In this document: positions 42,154-51,372 of the stretch, in pieces | How the letters are laid out: every line of letters starts with the position of its first letter | How positions within the stretch are numbered: the stretch's first letter is position 1 | NCBI GenBank assembly: GCA_947632385.1 | Contig: CANRPD010000001.1 | Coordinates: forward strand, 1-64,000 | DNA from: an uncultured Clostridia bacterium | GTDB taxonomy: Bacteria > Bacillota > Clostridia > Oscillospirales > Acutalibacteraceae | DNA length: 64,000 nt | Reading direction: 5' to 3' | Translations under genes and position numbers: made by a program | Notes under the pieces: generated by a model | Seen by the model: only the letters and a program-made list of their open reading frames with translations | The model's database searches: none | Told to the model about the DNA's origin: nothing

Positions 42154-44417
42154 AACGAGAGACCCGGGCGTTTTTCGGTCTGCTGGGCCTGGACGCCCTG
42201 TGCACCTATACGGCTGTTTTGGGGAGCGCGCTGGTGGCGCTGCCGCTGCTGGCGTTCCCGCTGCCGGTGTTCTGGACGGTGCTGCTGTGCGGTGCCGCCG
42301 TGGCAATCTTTGCCCTCTCTGCGGTGAAGCCCTGGCTGCCCGGGGCCCTGCTGGCAGGGGGCGCGGGGCTGCCGCTGCTGGTGCTTAGCCTCCTGGGCCG
42401 GGGGGAGGAGACGTTTGCCTATCTGGCGGGGCTGTTCCCCTGGGCGTTTGCCGGCCTGCCGGAGGACCCGCTGTACCCGCCGCTGCCCAGCCTGCTGCTG
42501 GCCGTCTTCTTGCTGCTTTTGCCCGTGGCGCTGGTCTTTTGGCTGCTGTACCGGGTGGTGCGCTCCCTGTGGGTGCTGACGGCGGTGTGCGGCGGGGTGG
42601 CCGTGGCCGGGGCGTTCCTCTGCCAGGAGGAGCCCCTGGCGGCGTTTTTGCTGCTGTGCGGGGGGATCCTCGTGTTCCTGCCCGCCGTGCGGGTGGCCCC
42701 GGAGAACCGGCTGCGGGCGCGGGGCATCGCCCTGCTGTTCACGCTGCCCATTTTGGGGCTGTCCCTGCTGTTCGGGCCCAAGGCGGACGACCAGTGGTAC
42801 TCCGCCGGGGTGCGGCACCTGGTGGGGGACGTGCAGGACCTGTGGGACTATCACTTCGGCCCGGTGCAGGGCTTTCCCGGCCTGAGCATGCGGGGGATGG
42901 GGTTGATGCCCCTGGGCAGCCGCCTGGGCGGGGACCTGGAGCTGGGCAGCGCCACGGTGTTTTTGGTGGACTCCGAGACCCCGGTGGCCCTGCGGGGCCA
43001 GGCGCTGGACTATTACACCGGCCAGAGCTGGCAGGACACCCCGGGGGTCAACCAGGGGGGCTTCCGGCTGAAAAGCCTGTTTTTCGGGGAGCAGCGGACC
43101 CAGGCCTATTCCCAGGACCGGCCCCTGCGGGTGCCGGACACGGCGGTGGGGCTGTTTGCCCCGGTGGAGGGCCGGATCGTCATCCGGGCCAACTTCGCCT
43201 CGCTGTTCCTGCCCTACCGCACGGAAACGGTGACGCTGGAGGGCAATCTGCAGGAGGACGTGTATTTCAACCTGCAGGGGGAGACCTGGATGCGGCGGCA
43301 GCCCGACAGCGGGTATGAGATCTCGGTGGAAGCAGAGCCTTGGAACTACCTGTCCCCGGCCTTCGACCGCAACCTGCTGGGCGTGCTGGCCTCGGCCCCC
43401 CGGTCGGAAGACCCCTATTGGGAAGAGGCGGCCGCCACGTGCCTGCAGGTGCCGGACACAGTGCCCGACTGGGTGCGGCAGCTGGCGGAGGAGCTCACCG
43501 CCGGGGAGACGCTGCCCTATCGGAAGGCCATTGCCCTGCGGGATTATCTCACGGAGAGCTGCACCTATACCACCACCCCCGGCGAGCCGGACCCGGAGGT
43601 CGATTTCGTGGCGGATTTTCTCACCAAAAAGCAGGGCTACTGCACCTATTTTGCCTCGGCGCTGACGGTGCTGTGCCGCCTGGCCGGGGTGCCGGCCCGG
43701 TATGTCACCGGATATGCGGCGTATTACGACGCCGCTCTGGGCCGGTGCCGGGCCACGCAGGAGACGGCCCACGCCTGGACCGAGGTGTACCTGAGCAATG
43801 TGGGGTGGGTGCCGGTGGACGCCCTGTCCCGGCGGGTGTACCGGATCCCGGACCACATCGAGCGCATCCCCGTGGAGGCCACGCCCCGGCCCTCTGCTGC
43901 GGCCACGCCCACCCCGGAGCCGGAGGTGCTGCTGGACGATCCCCTGGCCGGGGGGAGCTGGAGCCCCATGCAGCTGCTGTACCTGCTGCTGCTGATCCCC
44001 ATCGGGGGGATCTTCCTGCTGGGGGCCCGGTGGTATCCCCGGAAATATGCGCCGGAGCGGGTCCGGGCCCGGCACCCCGAACCCGCAGCGGCGGCGGAAT
44101 TCTACTATCACGCGCTGCTGCGGCAGCTCCAGCTGCTGGACGTGGTGCCCCAAAGCGGCGAGACCCTGACGGCGTTTCTCCGGCGGGCGGCTGCCTGCCT
44201 GCCGGACGCCTACGCACAGCCCCTTGCCCAGGCGGCGGAGACCATGAACCGCCTGCGGTTCGGAGAAGTGCCCCCGGAGGAAGCGGAGGTGCGCGGGATG
44301 GGGGAGACGGTGGTCTCCCTGGAGGCGTATCTGCGGCGGGAATGGGGCCTGATGGGATATGTGCTCAAGGCATTCTTCGGGACCGTTTTTCTGGACAGGA
44401 GCCGATCGGACGGCTGA
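42150..44417 (+). CDS. Transglutaminase-like membrane protein
   Basis: A 755-aa protein with about seven N-terminal membrane segments (about 5-205). A large extracytoplasmic region follows, with a transglutaminase/protease core: Cys in 'KQGYCTYFASALTVLCRLAG' (about 497), His in TAHAWTEVYL (about 541) and Asp in GWVPVDAL (about 556). A further membrane segment (about 610-630) and a cytoplasmic DUF4129-like tail follow. Typical of TgpA-like proteins from MoxR/DUF58 clusters. Substrate unknown; cleavage or cross-linking of a surface protein is inference. Confidence 0.93.
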   Translation: MKRETRAFFGLLGLDALCTYTAVLGSALVALPLLAFPLPVFWTVLLCGAAVAIFALSAVKPWLPGALLAGGAGLPLLVLSLLGRGEETFAYLAGLFPWAFAGLPEDPLYPPLPSLLLAVFLLLLPVALVFWLLYRVVRSLWVLTAVCGGVAVAGAFLCQEEPLAAFLLLCGGILVFLPAVRVAPENRLRARGIALLFTLPILGLSLLFGPKADDQWYSAGVRHLVGDVQDLWDYHFGPVQGFPGLSMRGMGLMPLGSRLGGDLELGSATVFLVDSETPVALRGQALDYYTGQSWQDTPGVNQGGFRLKSLFFGEQRTQAYSQDRPLRVPDTAVGLFAPVEGRIVIRANFASLFLPYRTETVTLEGNLQEDVYFNLQGETWMRRQPDSGYEISVEAEPWNYLSPAFDRNLLGVLASAPRSEDPYWEEAAATCLQVPDTVPDWVRQLAEELTAGETLPYRKAIALRDYLTESCTYTTTPGEPDPEVDFVADFLTKKQGYCTYFASALTVLCRLAGVPARYVTGYAAYYDAALGRCRATQETAHAWTEVYLSNVGWVPVDALSRRVYRIPDHIERIPVEATPRPSAAATPTPEPEVLLDDPLAGGSWSPMQLLYLLLLIPIGGIFLLGARWYPRKYAPERVRARHPEPAAAAEFYYHALLRQLQLLDVVPQSGETLTAFLRRAAACLPDAYAQPLAQAAETMNRLRFGEVPPEEAEVRGMGETVVSLEAYLRREWGLMGYVLKAFFGTVFLDRSRSDG

Positions 44418-44445
44418 TGCAATCAAGATATCGGGAGGAATCATC

Positions 44446-45954
44446 ATGCAGACCGTGAACAAATGGGACCTTTTTGAACTGACCGTGACCGGACCGGCCA
44501 CGGGGAACCCCTTTACCGAGCGGCACTTTGGGGCCGCATTCACCCACAACCGGGAGACCGTGTCCGTTGAGGGCTTCTACGACGGGGAGGGCGTCTACAA
44601 GGTGCGGTTCATGCCCTCCTGGGAGGGAGTCTACACCTACCGGACCTTCGGGGATTTTGCAGGCGCGGAGACCGCCGGCACGCTGACGGTGGGCCCGGCG
44701 GGACCGGGCAACCACGGGCCTGTGCGGGTGGCGAACGAACACCACTTTGCCTATGAGGACGGCACGCCGTACTACTCGGTGGGCACCACCTGCTATGTCT
44801 GGCCCCATCAGCCGGACGAGGTCATCGCCCAGACCCTGCAGGAGCTGGACCGGGGGTATTTCAACAAGATGCGCTTCTGCGTTTTCCCCAAGCACTACAT
44901 CCACAACTTCCGGGACCCCCAGACCTTCCCCTATGAGGGGACGCCGGTGGACAACGCCGGGCTGTCGGAGGAGACCTTTACCTATCAGGCGGACCTCTCC
45001 GGGAACCACTGGGACTTTACCCGCTTCTGCCCTGAACACTTCCGCCGGGTGGAGCGGGCGATCCAGGCCCTGCTGGAGCGGAACATCCAGGCGGACCTGA
45101 TCCTGTTCCATCCCTACGACCGCTGGGGGTTCTCCTGCATGACCCGGGAGCAGGACGACCTGTATCTCCGCTACTGCATCGCCCGGTTCGCGGCGTATCG
45201 GAACGTGTGGTGGAGCCTGGCCAACGAGTACGATCTGCTGGTCACCAAGACGCTGGCGGACTGGGAGCACACGGCGGCGCTGATCTGCGCGGAAGACCCC
45301 TATGCCCACCTGCGGTCCATCCACAACTGCATGGCCTTTTACGATCACGCCCGGCCATGGATCACCCACGCCAGCCTGCAGCGCCAGGACCTGTACCGGC
45401 ATGTGGAGTTCACCGACGAGTACCGCACCCGGTGGAGCAAACCGATCGTGTGGGATGAGATCGCATACGAGGGGAATATCGACATGGGCTGGGGGAACAT
45501 CTCCGGGCAGGAGCTGGTGCGCCGCTTCTGGGAGGCGTCCCTGCGCGGGGGATACGCCGGGCATGGGGAGACCTTTTTGGACCCGGAAAACGACATCCTC
45601 TGGTGGAGCCACGGCGGGACGCTGCACGGGGAAAGCCCCGCACGGATCCGGTTCCTGCACAGGATCCTCAGCGAGACGCCCGGGCTGGGTCTCAAGCGGG
45701 GAGCAGGCGCCTTTGACGAGACGGTGGGGGTGCCGGACACGGTGATGCCCCAGGGGATGGAGATCCACTATTACGGCTTTGGCCGGCCGTCGTTCCGGGA
45801 CTTTATCAAACCGGCGGAGGAACAGTGGAAGGCGGAGGTCATCGACACCTGGGAGATGACCGTCACCGATGCGGGGGTCCACAGCGGAAAGTTCCGGGTC
45901 CCGCTCCCCGGCAAGGAATATATGGCGGTGCGGTTGACCCGGGTGACCGGCTGA
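44446..45954 (+). CDS. DUF5060/DUF4038-type putative glycoside hydrolase
   Basis: A 502-aa cytoplasmic protein with no signal peptide. The N-terminal 75 residues are a beta-sandwich of the DUF5060 type ('FTHNRETVSVEGFYDGEGVY'). The middle is a TIM-barrel like DUF4038/GH140-related enzymes ('GTTCYVWPHQPDEVIAQTLQ', 'NVWWSLANEYDLL' with a likely acid/base glutamate, and 'KPIVWDEIAYEG' with a likely nucleophile). A C-terminal beta domain resembles DUF5605. It should cleave a plant or host glycan fragment taken into the cell. It starts 28 nt after the transglutaminase gene behind gggagg; functional linkage is not obvious. Confidence 0.82.
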   Translation: MQTVNKWDLFELTVTGPATGNPFTERHFGAAFTHNRETVSVEGFYDGEGVYKVRFMPSWEGVYTYRTFGDFAGAETAGTLTVGPAGPGNHGPVRVANEHHFAYEDGTPYYSVGTTCYVWPHQPDEVIAQTLQELDRGYFNKMRFCVFPKHYIHNFRDPQTFPYEGTPVDNAGLSEETFTYQADLSGNHWDFTRFCPEHFRRVERAIQALLERNIQADLILFHPYDRWGFSCMTREQDDLYLRYCIARFAAYRNVWWSLANEYDLLVTKTLADWEHTAALICAEDPYAHLRSIHNCMAFYDHARPWITHASLQRQDLYRHVEFTDEYRTRWSKPIVWDEIAYEGNIDMGWGNISGQELVRRFWEASLRGGYAGHGETFLDPENDILWWSHGGTLHGESPARIRFLHRILSETPGLGLKRGAGAFDETVGVPDTVMPQGMEIHYYGFGRPSFRDFIKPAEEQWKAEVIDTWEMTVTDAGVHSGKFRVPLPGKEYMAVRLTRVTG

Positions 45955-45966
45955 GGTCCCCGCCCA

Positions 45967-46080
45967 CCCGCCCCTGCCTCGCCCGCCCACACCGCGCAAG
46001 CGGTGTGGGCGGCTTTTTGCCCGAAGGGCAAAAAGCGGGGGCCGCAGCGCAGCTGCGGGCCCGGGCGAGGCAGGGGCGGG
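45967..46080. repeat. Cloverleaf element D (longest outer stem)
   Basis: An 18-bp perfect outer stem CCCGCCCCTGCCTCGCCC/GGGCGAGGCAGGGGCGGG encloses three arms. Arm 1 is GCCCACACCGC-GCAA-GCGGTGTGGGC. Arm 2 is GCTTTTTGCCC-GAA-GGGCAAAAAGC. Arm 3 is CCGCAGC-GCA-GCTGCGG extended by three more pairs after one mismatch. It starts 12 nt after the glycosidase stop. Arm sequences are unrelated to those of A-C, but the plan is the same. Confidence 0.88.
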
Positions 46081-46139
46081 CGGTGAGCAGGAACCTTTTG
46101 GACGGGCCTGCATAGGATAGGGACAGGAGGTGACAAACT

Positions 46140-47009
46140 ATGGCTTCACTGCCAACAAAGGGCATCGATATTTCCGAGTTCAACGGTGATGTAGATATTG
46201 CCGCGTTGAAAAAACAGGTGGATTTCGTGATCATCCGCTGCGGCTACGGCGGGAATACCCTGTACCAGGACGACGCCCAGTATGAAAACAACGTGCGCAA
46301 GTGCCAGGAGGCGGGGATGCCGTATGGAGTGTATCTGTATTCCTACGCCCAGAACGAGCAGATGGCCCTGAGCGAGGCGGCCCATACGCTGCGGCTGCTG
46401 AAAGGGAAAAAACCGCTGTATGGAGTCTGGTACGACGTAGAGGACAGCACGCTCCCCAAGAGGGAGACCCTCACCGACAACTGCGTGACGTATTGCCGCA
46501 CGCTGGAGGACGCCGGGTACTACTGCGGGATCTACTCGTTCCTAAATTTTTGGGAGGACTGGCTGACCAGCCCCCGGCTGGACCGCTTTGACAAATGGGT
46601 GGCTCAATGGGCCCCCACGCTGGAATATCCCGGGCCGGTGGGAATCTGGCAGTACACCAGCAACGGGACTCTGCTGGGACAGCGGTTCGACATGGACCTG
46701 GCCTATCGGGACTATCCCGCCCTCATCGGCGGAGCAGGAGGTGAGACCGTGACCCGTGCAGAGACTGAACAGATCGCCCGGACGCAGGCGCAGCAGGTCC
46801 TGGCAGCCTATATGGAACAGTACCGGACCTTTTCCCAGGTGCCGGAATGGGCCCGGGACGCCGTGGAGCGGATCTACCGGGAGCTGGAGCTGGAGGGCGC
46901 CGGACAGGAGGGAGACCGGACCCTGCTGCTGGCCAGCCCGGACTATGTCCGGATGCTGTATGTGCTGGACAAGGCCCTGGAAAAAATGAAACAGGAGCGC
47001 GGGGAGTGA
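46140..47009 (+). CDS. GH25 family muramidase (lysozyme)
   Basis: A 289-aa protein whose first 205 residues are a GH25 muramidase: 'GIDISEFNGDVDIAALKKQV' with the first catalytic aspartate, 'PLYGVWYDVEDSTLP' with the D/E pair, and 'PVGIWQYTSNGTLLGQRFDM' at the end of the barrel. The C-terminal 80 residues are helical with no cell-wall-binding repeat I recognise. There is no signal peptide, so export would need lysis or a holin-like route, as for phage endolysins, but no phage gene is nearby. The ribosome site is aggaggtgac. Confidence 0.92.
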   Translation: MASLPTKGIDISEFNGDVDIAALKKQVDFVIIRCGYGGNTLYQDDAQYENNVRKCQEAGMPYGVYLYSYAQNEQMALSEAAHTLRLLKGKKPLYGVWYDVEDSTLPKRETLTDNCVTYCRTLEDAGYYCGIYSFLNFWEDWLTSPRLDRFDKWVAQWAPTLEYPGPVGIWQYTSNGTLLGQRFDMDLAYRDYPALIGGAGGETVTRAETEQIARTQAQQVLAAYMEQYRTFSQVPEWARDAVERIYRELELEGAGQEGDRTLLLASPDYVRMLYVLDKALEKMKQERGE

Positions 47010-47036
47010 GCGGTCAAAAACTGTGTGGTTTTGGAA

Positions 47037-47065
47037 TTGACAAACAGGCCGAAAGAGAGTAGAAT
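47037..47065 (+). promoter_or_regulatory. Promoter of the antiporter gene
   Basis: A perfect TTGACA and TAGAAT are 17 nt apart, 49 nt before the start codon. Confidence 0.8.
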
Positions 47066-47113
47066 AGGGGCCGGTTTACGCCAAAAAGAACGTGTAAAGA
47101 AGGCAACGGATTC

Positions 47114-48394
47114 ATGACAAGGCTTTTGTGCAGTATCGCCATCGCTCTGGTGGCAGGTTTGATGATGACCCGGCTGTTTAAGCGCGTGCATCTCCCGGAT
47201 GTGACCTCCTATTTGATCACCGGCGTTTTGCTGGGCCCCATGCTGATCGGCCGGTTGGGCATCCCCGGGGTGGGGTTCAACTCCTTTGAACAGGTGGAGA
47301 CCTTGCAGCCCATCTGCGACGTGGCCTTGGGCTTCATCGCCTTTGCCATCGGCAGCGAGTTTCGTTTGAATGAATTGAAGGCCACCGGCCGTGCCGCGGT
47401 GACCGTGGGCATCGTTCAGGCCCTGGCTGCCGCGGTGCTGGTGGACGCCGCCCTGCTCGGCCTGCATCTCTTCCTGGGAGACAAGCTGCCCATCCCGGCG
47501 GCCATCACCCTGGGGGCCATTGCCACTGCCACCGCCCCGGCGGCCACGCTGATGGTGGTGCGCCAGTACAAGGCCAAGGGCCCCACCACCAGCCTGCTGC
47601 TGCCGGTGGTCGCTTTGGACGACGCGGTGGGCCTGGTGGTGTTCGCCGTCTCCTTTGGGGCGGCACAGGCCATGCTCTCTGCCAACGCGAACCTCACCGC
47701 CGTTTTGGTGGAGCCCCTGCTGGAGATCGCAGTCTCCCTGCTCTTGGGCGGCGCGCTGGGCTGGGTGCTCACCCAGCTGGAGGACTGGTTCATGTCCCGC
47801 CGCAACCGGGTCGCCATGATCTCCGGTTTTGTCACCATGGCGGTGGCCCTGTCCATGATGGAATTTACGGTGGGCGGGATCACTTTCCGGTTCTCGTCTC
47901 TGCTGGTCTGCATGATGCTGGGGACCGTGTTCTGCAACCTCTGCCCCCTGTCCTCGGACATGATGGACCGCGCTGACCGCTGGTCCGCGCCCTTTGTCAC
48001 GCTGTTCTTCGTGCTGTCCGGCGCACAGCTGCACCTGGACGTCTTCGCGGATGCGGCGGTGGTGGGCATCGGTCTGGTGTATATCGCTGCCCGTTCGCTG
48101 GGAAAATATCTGGGGGCGCGGTTCAGCTGCAAATGGGCCGGCTGCTCCCCGACGGTGCAGAAGTACCTGGGGATCACCCTGCTGCCCCAGGCCGGAGTGG
48201 CCCTGGGCATGGCCTCTCAGGTGGGGGCCCAGATGGGTGCCATCGGCGCCACGCTGCGCAGCATCGTGCTGTTCGGCGTGCTGATCTACGAGCTGGTGGG
48301 TCCCAGCCTGACCAAAATTGCTCTCACCGCTGCGGGAGATATCATCCCGAAAAAGGAGATGGCTCCGGGCGAGCGGCCCGGACCGGCATTTTAG
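47114..48394 (+). CDS. Cation:proton antiporter (CPA2-like)
   Basis: A 426-aa polytopic membrane protein with about 12 hydrophobic segments. 'HLPDVTSYLITGVLLGPMLI' and 'LGFIAFAIGSEF' are typical of the Na+/H+ exchanger family, and the paired acidic residue in LDDAVGLVVFA lies on the expected membrane-crossing helix. Likely exchanges Na+ or K+ for H+. There is no RCK/TrkA domain. It has its own promoter and is followed by cloverleaf element E, which probably ends the transcript. Confidence 0.9.
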   Translation: MTRLLCSIAIALVAGLMMTRLFKRVHLPDVTSYLITGVLLGPMLIGRLGIPGVGFNSFEQVETLQPICDVALGFIAFAIGSEFRLNELKATGRAAVTVGIVQALAAAVLVDAALLGLHLFLGDKLPIPAAITLGAIATATAPAATLMVVRQYKAKGPTTSLLLPVVALDDAVGLVVFAVSFGAAQAMLSANANLTAVLVEPLLEIAVSLLLGGALGWVLTQLEDWFMSRRNRVAMISGFVTMAVALSMMEFTVGGITFRFSSLLVCMMLGTVFCNLCPLSSDMMDRADRWSAPFVTLFFVLSGAQLHLDVFADAAVVGIGLVYIAARSLGKYLGARFSCKWAGCSPTVQKYLGITLLPQAGVALGMASQVGAQMGAIGATLRSIVLFGVLIYELVGPSLTKIALTAAGDIIPKKEMAPGERPGPAF

Positions 48395-48433
48395 TGCTCT
48401 GCGGCGGGGCGGATGCTGCTTTCCGCAGCTCTG

Positions 48434-48514
48434 CCGTCTCGCGGGCCGGCGCCCCCAAGGCGCCGGCCCTTTTTGCTTTGCAAAAACGTCCGGCGTTGCC
48501 GGACGGCGAGACGG
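48434..48514. repeat. Cloverleaf element E
   Basis: 81 nt, fully paired at the junction. The outer stem is CCGTCTCGC/GCGAGACGG. Arm 1 is GGGCCGGCGCC with GGCGCCGGCCC. Arm 2 is TTTTTGC-TTT-GCAAAAA. Arm 3 is CGTCCGGC-GTT-GCCGGACG. It begins 39 nt after the antiporter stop. The outer stem is the same as in C, G and H, but arms 1 and 3 are different sequences. Confidence 0.88.
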
Positions 48515-48548
48515 TGGCCGGCCGTTGCGTTTTCCTCCCGGAAGGGAC

Positions 48549-48577
48549 TTGCTTTTTCCCGGGACCCGTAGTAGAAT
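48549..48577 (+). promoter_or_regulatory. Promoter of the galT-folate operon
   Basis: TTGCTT and TAGAAT are 17 nt apart, 63 nt before the galT start. Confidence 0.65.
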
Positions 48578-48640
48578 AGACTTGAGAAGGATCCGTCAGG
48601 TGGAACGTGCAGGTCGGTTTGCGAGAAAGGATGGGACAAA

Positions 48641-50146
48641 ATGGAAGCTGTGGACGTCAGCCTGGAGATCACGAGACTGATCCGGTACGGGCTGGAGAAG
48701 GGTCTTCTGGAGCCGGAGGACCGGACGTATGCCCTCAACCGGATGCTGGCCCTGCTGGGGTGCAACGAATACGAACCCAAAGAGGGTGCGCCCATCCGGT
48801 ATCCGGCCGAGGCGTTGGAGCCCCTGTGCGCATGGGCCGCGCAGCAGGGCCGGTTTTCCCCGGATACCCAGGACGCCCGGGATCAGTTCGACACGGAGCT
48901 GATGAACTGCATGATGCCCCGGTCCTCCCAGGTGGTCCGCCGGTTTTATGAGCAGTATGCGGTGGACAAGCAGGCGGCCACCGACGCCTACTACCGCCTG
49001 AGCATCGCTTCCAACTACATTCGGGCGGACCGCATCGCCCGGGACCGGAAATGGACCGCCGCCACGCCCTATGGCGACCTGGTGATCACCATCAACCTCT
49101 CCAAGCCGGAGAAAGACCCCCGGGCCATTGCCGCAGCCAAGAGCGCGCCCCAGTCGGGCTATCCCAAGTGTGCCCTCTGCCGGGAAAACGAAGGCTTTTT
49201 GGGCAGCGCCAACCAGGCGGCCCGGGGCAATCACCGGCTGATCCCCCTGGAGCTGCTGGGAGAGCGCTGGTATCTCCAATATTCACCCTATGTCTATTAC
49301 AACGAGCACTGCATCGTTTTAAGCGAGGAGCACCGCCCCATGCGGGTCAGCCGGGAGTCCTTTGCCCGCCTGCTGGAGCTGGTGACGCTGCTGCCTCACT
49401 ATTTTGTCGGTTCCAATGCGGATCTCCCCATCGTGGGCGGGTCCATCCTGACCCACGACCACTTCCAGGGGGGCCGCTACGAGTTCCCCATGGCCAAGGC
49501 CCCTTTGCGGGAGACGCTGTCGTTCTCAGGCTTTCCCCAGGTGGAGGCCGGCATCGTCCGCTGGCCCATGTCGGTGATCCGACTGCGCTCGGCGGACAAG
49601 GAAGCCCTGACGGAGCTGGCGGACCGCATTTTGGGCAGCTGGCGGCAGTACAGCGACCCCACGGTGGACATCCTCAGCCACACCGGGGACACGCCACACA
49701 ACACCGTCACCCCCATTGCCCGCCGCCGGGGCCAGGACTATGAGCTGGACCTGGTGCTGCGCAACAACCGCACCACCGAAGCCCATCCCCTGGGGCTGTT
49801 CCATCCCCATGCCCAGTACCATCACATCAAAAAAGAAAACATCGGCCTCATCGAGGTCATGGGACTGGCCATTCTGCCGCCCCGCCTGCTCACGGAGACC
49901 GAGACCCTCATCGAAGCCCTGTCCGATCCCCACCGGGCGCCGGAGCTGCTGGATCGGGAGGACATGCACAAGCATCGGCTGTGGTATGAGGAGCTGAAGG
50001 CCCAGGGGGTCACCGCAGCCAACGCCCGCCAGGCGGTCCAGGACGGCGTGGGGGCGATCTTTGGCAAGATCTTGGGCAACGCCGGTGTCTTCAAGGACGA
50101 CGAAGCCGGACGGAGGGCCTTCCGCCGGTTTACCGATCAGGTATGA
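48641..50146 (+). CDS. galT: Galactose-1-phosphate uridylyltransferase (Firmicutes class, GalT)
   Basis: A 501-aa enzyme of the Leloir pathway that swaps UMP between UDP-glucose and galactose-1-phosphate. The length and motifs match the long Firmicutes class: 'YNEHCIVLSEEHRPMRVSRE', 'GSILTHDHFQGGRYEFPMAK' with the H-x-H type active site, and 'LGLFHPHAQYHHIKKENIGL'. It heads a run of seven coupled genes whose other members are comF and the folate genes, with which it has no metabolic link. The beta-galactosidase at 57.4 kb could supply galactose. Confidence 0.93.
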   Translation: MEAVDVSLEITRLIRYGLEKGLLEPEDRTYALNRMLALLGCNEYEPKEGAPIRYPAEALEPLCAWAAQQGRFSPDTQDARDQFDTELMNCMMPRSSQVVRRFYEQYAVDKQAATDAYYRLSIASNYIRADRIARDRKWTAATPYGDLVITINLSKPEKDPRAIAAAKSAPQSGYPKCALCRENEGFLGSANQAARGNHRLIPLELLGERWYLQYSPYVYYNEHCIVLSEEHRPMRVSRESFARLLELVTLLPHYFVGSNADLPIVGGSILTHDHFQGGRYEFPMAKAPLRETLSFSGFPQVEAGIVRWPMSVIRLRSADKEALTELADRILGSWRQYSDPTVDILSHTGDTPHNTVTPIARRRGQDYELDLVLRNNRTTEAHPLGLFHPHAQYHHIKKENIGLIEVMGLAILPPRLLTETETLIEALSDPHRAPELLDREDMHKHRLWYEELKAQGVTAANARQAVQDGVGAIFGKILGNAGVFKDDEAGRRAFRRFTDQV

Positions 50147-50790
50147 GCTCGTTCCTGTCCCGCTTCCTCCAGGCGCTTTTTCCGCCCAAGTGCCTGGTGT
50201 GCGGCCGGCCCGCTCCGGAGGGGCTCTGCCCCGCCTGCCGAAAACAGCTGCCTCCAGAGCCCCTGTGCCGCACGCTGACCCTGCCGGACGGCAACAATCT
50301 GCCGGTCCGGTGCCCGCTGCCGTATGAGGGGCCCTATCGGGAGGCGCTGCACCGGCTGAAATTTCAGGGCCGCCGTGCCCTGGCCCAGCCGTTGGGGACG
50401 CTGATGGCCCGGGCCGTGTCCTCCGGGGCTGCCTATGACGGCGTGACCTATGTCCCCCTTTCGGAAAAAAGCCGGCGCGCCCGGGGCTACGACCAAAGCC
50501 GCCTGCTGGCGGACCGGGTGGGGGCCCTGTTGCAGCTGCCGGTGCTGGAGCTGCTCAGCAAGGTCCGGGAGACGGACGTACAGCACCAGCTGCCGGGCAG
50601 TCAGCGCATGGAAAACGTGCGGGGCGCCTATCAGGCGAAAAATGCCGCCGGGCTGCGGCTTTTGCTCATCGACGACATCGTCACCACGGGAGCGACGCTC
50701 CTCACCTGCGCCCAGACCCTGTACGGAGCGGGCGCGGCAGCCGTAGACGGCCTGTGTGCGGCGGACACCGCCGGACCCGAGAGAACCTAA
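50143..50790 (+). CDS. ComF-family phosphoribosyltransferase-like protein
   Basis: A 215-aa protein. The N-terminal zinc ribbon is 'CLVCGRPAPEGLCPACRKQL'. The PRTase core has 'LKFQGRRALAQPLGTLMARA' and the PRPP loop 'LLLIDDIVTTGATLLTCAQT'. In naturally competent bacteria ComF takes part in DNA uptake. Many Clostridia keep the gene without proven competence. The start overlaps the galT stop by four bases. Confidence 0.92.
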   Translation: MSSFLSRFLQALFPPKCLVCGRPAPEGLCPACRKQLPPEPLCRTLTLPDGNNLPVRCPLPYEGPYREALHRLKFQGRRALAQPLGTLMARAVSSGAAYDGVTYVPLSEKSRRARGYDQSRLLADRVGALLQLPVLELLSKVRETDVQHQLPGSQRMENVRGAYQAKNAAGLRLLLIDDIVTTGATLLTCAQTLYGAGAAAVDGLCAADTAGPERT

Positions 50791-50805
50791 ATGGAGGCGA
50801 TCACC

Positions 50806-51372
50806 ATGGATATGGAAAAAATACGACGGGCTGTCCGGGACATCCTGGAGGCCATTGGGGAGGACCCCGACCGGGAGGGCCTGCAGGAGACGCCGGACCG
50901 GGTGGCGCGGATGTACGGGGAGATCTTCTCCGGGCTTTCCGCAGACCCCACCCAGCACCTGAAGATCTTTCACGAGCAGGGCAAGCACGATGAGCTGGTC
51001 CTGGTCAAGGACATCCCCCTCTACTCGGTCTGCGAGCACCACCTGCTGCCCTTTGTGGGCAAGGCCCATATCGCGTACATTCCTAGGGACGGCAAGATCA
51101 TCGGGCTTTCCAAATTTGCCCGGATCGTGGACTGCTTTGCCCGCCGTCCCCAGGTCCAGGAACGGCTGACGGGGCAGATCGCGGACTTCCTCTACGACCA
51201 TCTGACGCCCCAGGGCGTGGCGGTCTTTTTGGAAGCGGAGCACCTGTGCATGACCATGCGGGGCGCCCGTGCGGCCGGGGCCCTGACCCGGACTTCTGCT
51301 CTGCGGGGCATCATGCGTTCCGATCCCCGCACCCGGGCGGAGGTCACGGCGCTGCTCTCCGGAAACCGATGA
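50806..51372 (+). CDS. folE: GTP cyclohydrolase I
   Basis: The first enzyme of tetrahydrofolate synthesis, converting GTP to dihydroneopterin triphosphate. The 188-aa protein has the zinc and catalytic residues in '[20 protein letters not shown]' and '[20 protein letters not shown]'. I start at MDMEKIRR, seven nt after GGAGG; the ORF-track ATG (50791) overlaps that site. It overlaps folP by four bases. Confidence 0.96.
   Translation: MDMEKIRRAVRDILEAIGEDPDREGLQETPDRVARMYGEIFSGLSADPTQHLKIFHEQGKHDELVLVKDIPLYSVCEHHLLPFVGKAHIAYIPRDGKIIGLSKFARIVDCFARRPQVQERLTGQIADFLYDHLTPQGVAVFLEAEHLCMTMRGARAAGALTRTSALRGIMRSDPRTRAEVTALLSGNR

Noticed and set aside
46140-47009. Prophage remnant around the GH25 gene
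   Set aside because: No holin, tail, capsid or integrase gene is adjacent; the neighbours are a glycosidase and an antiporter.
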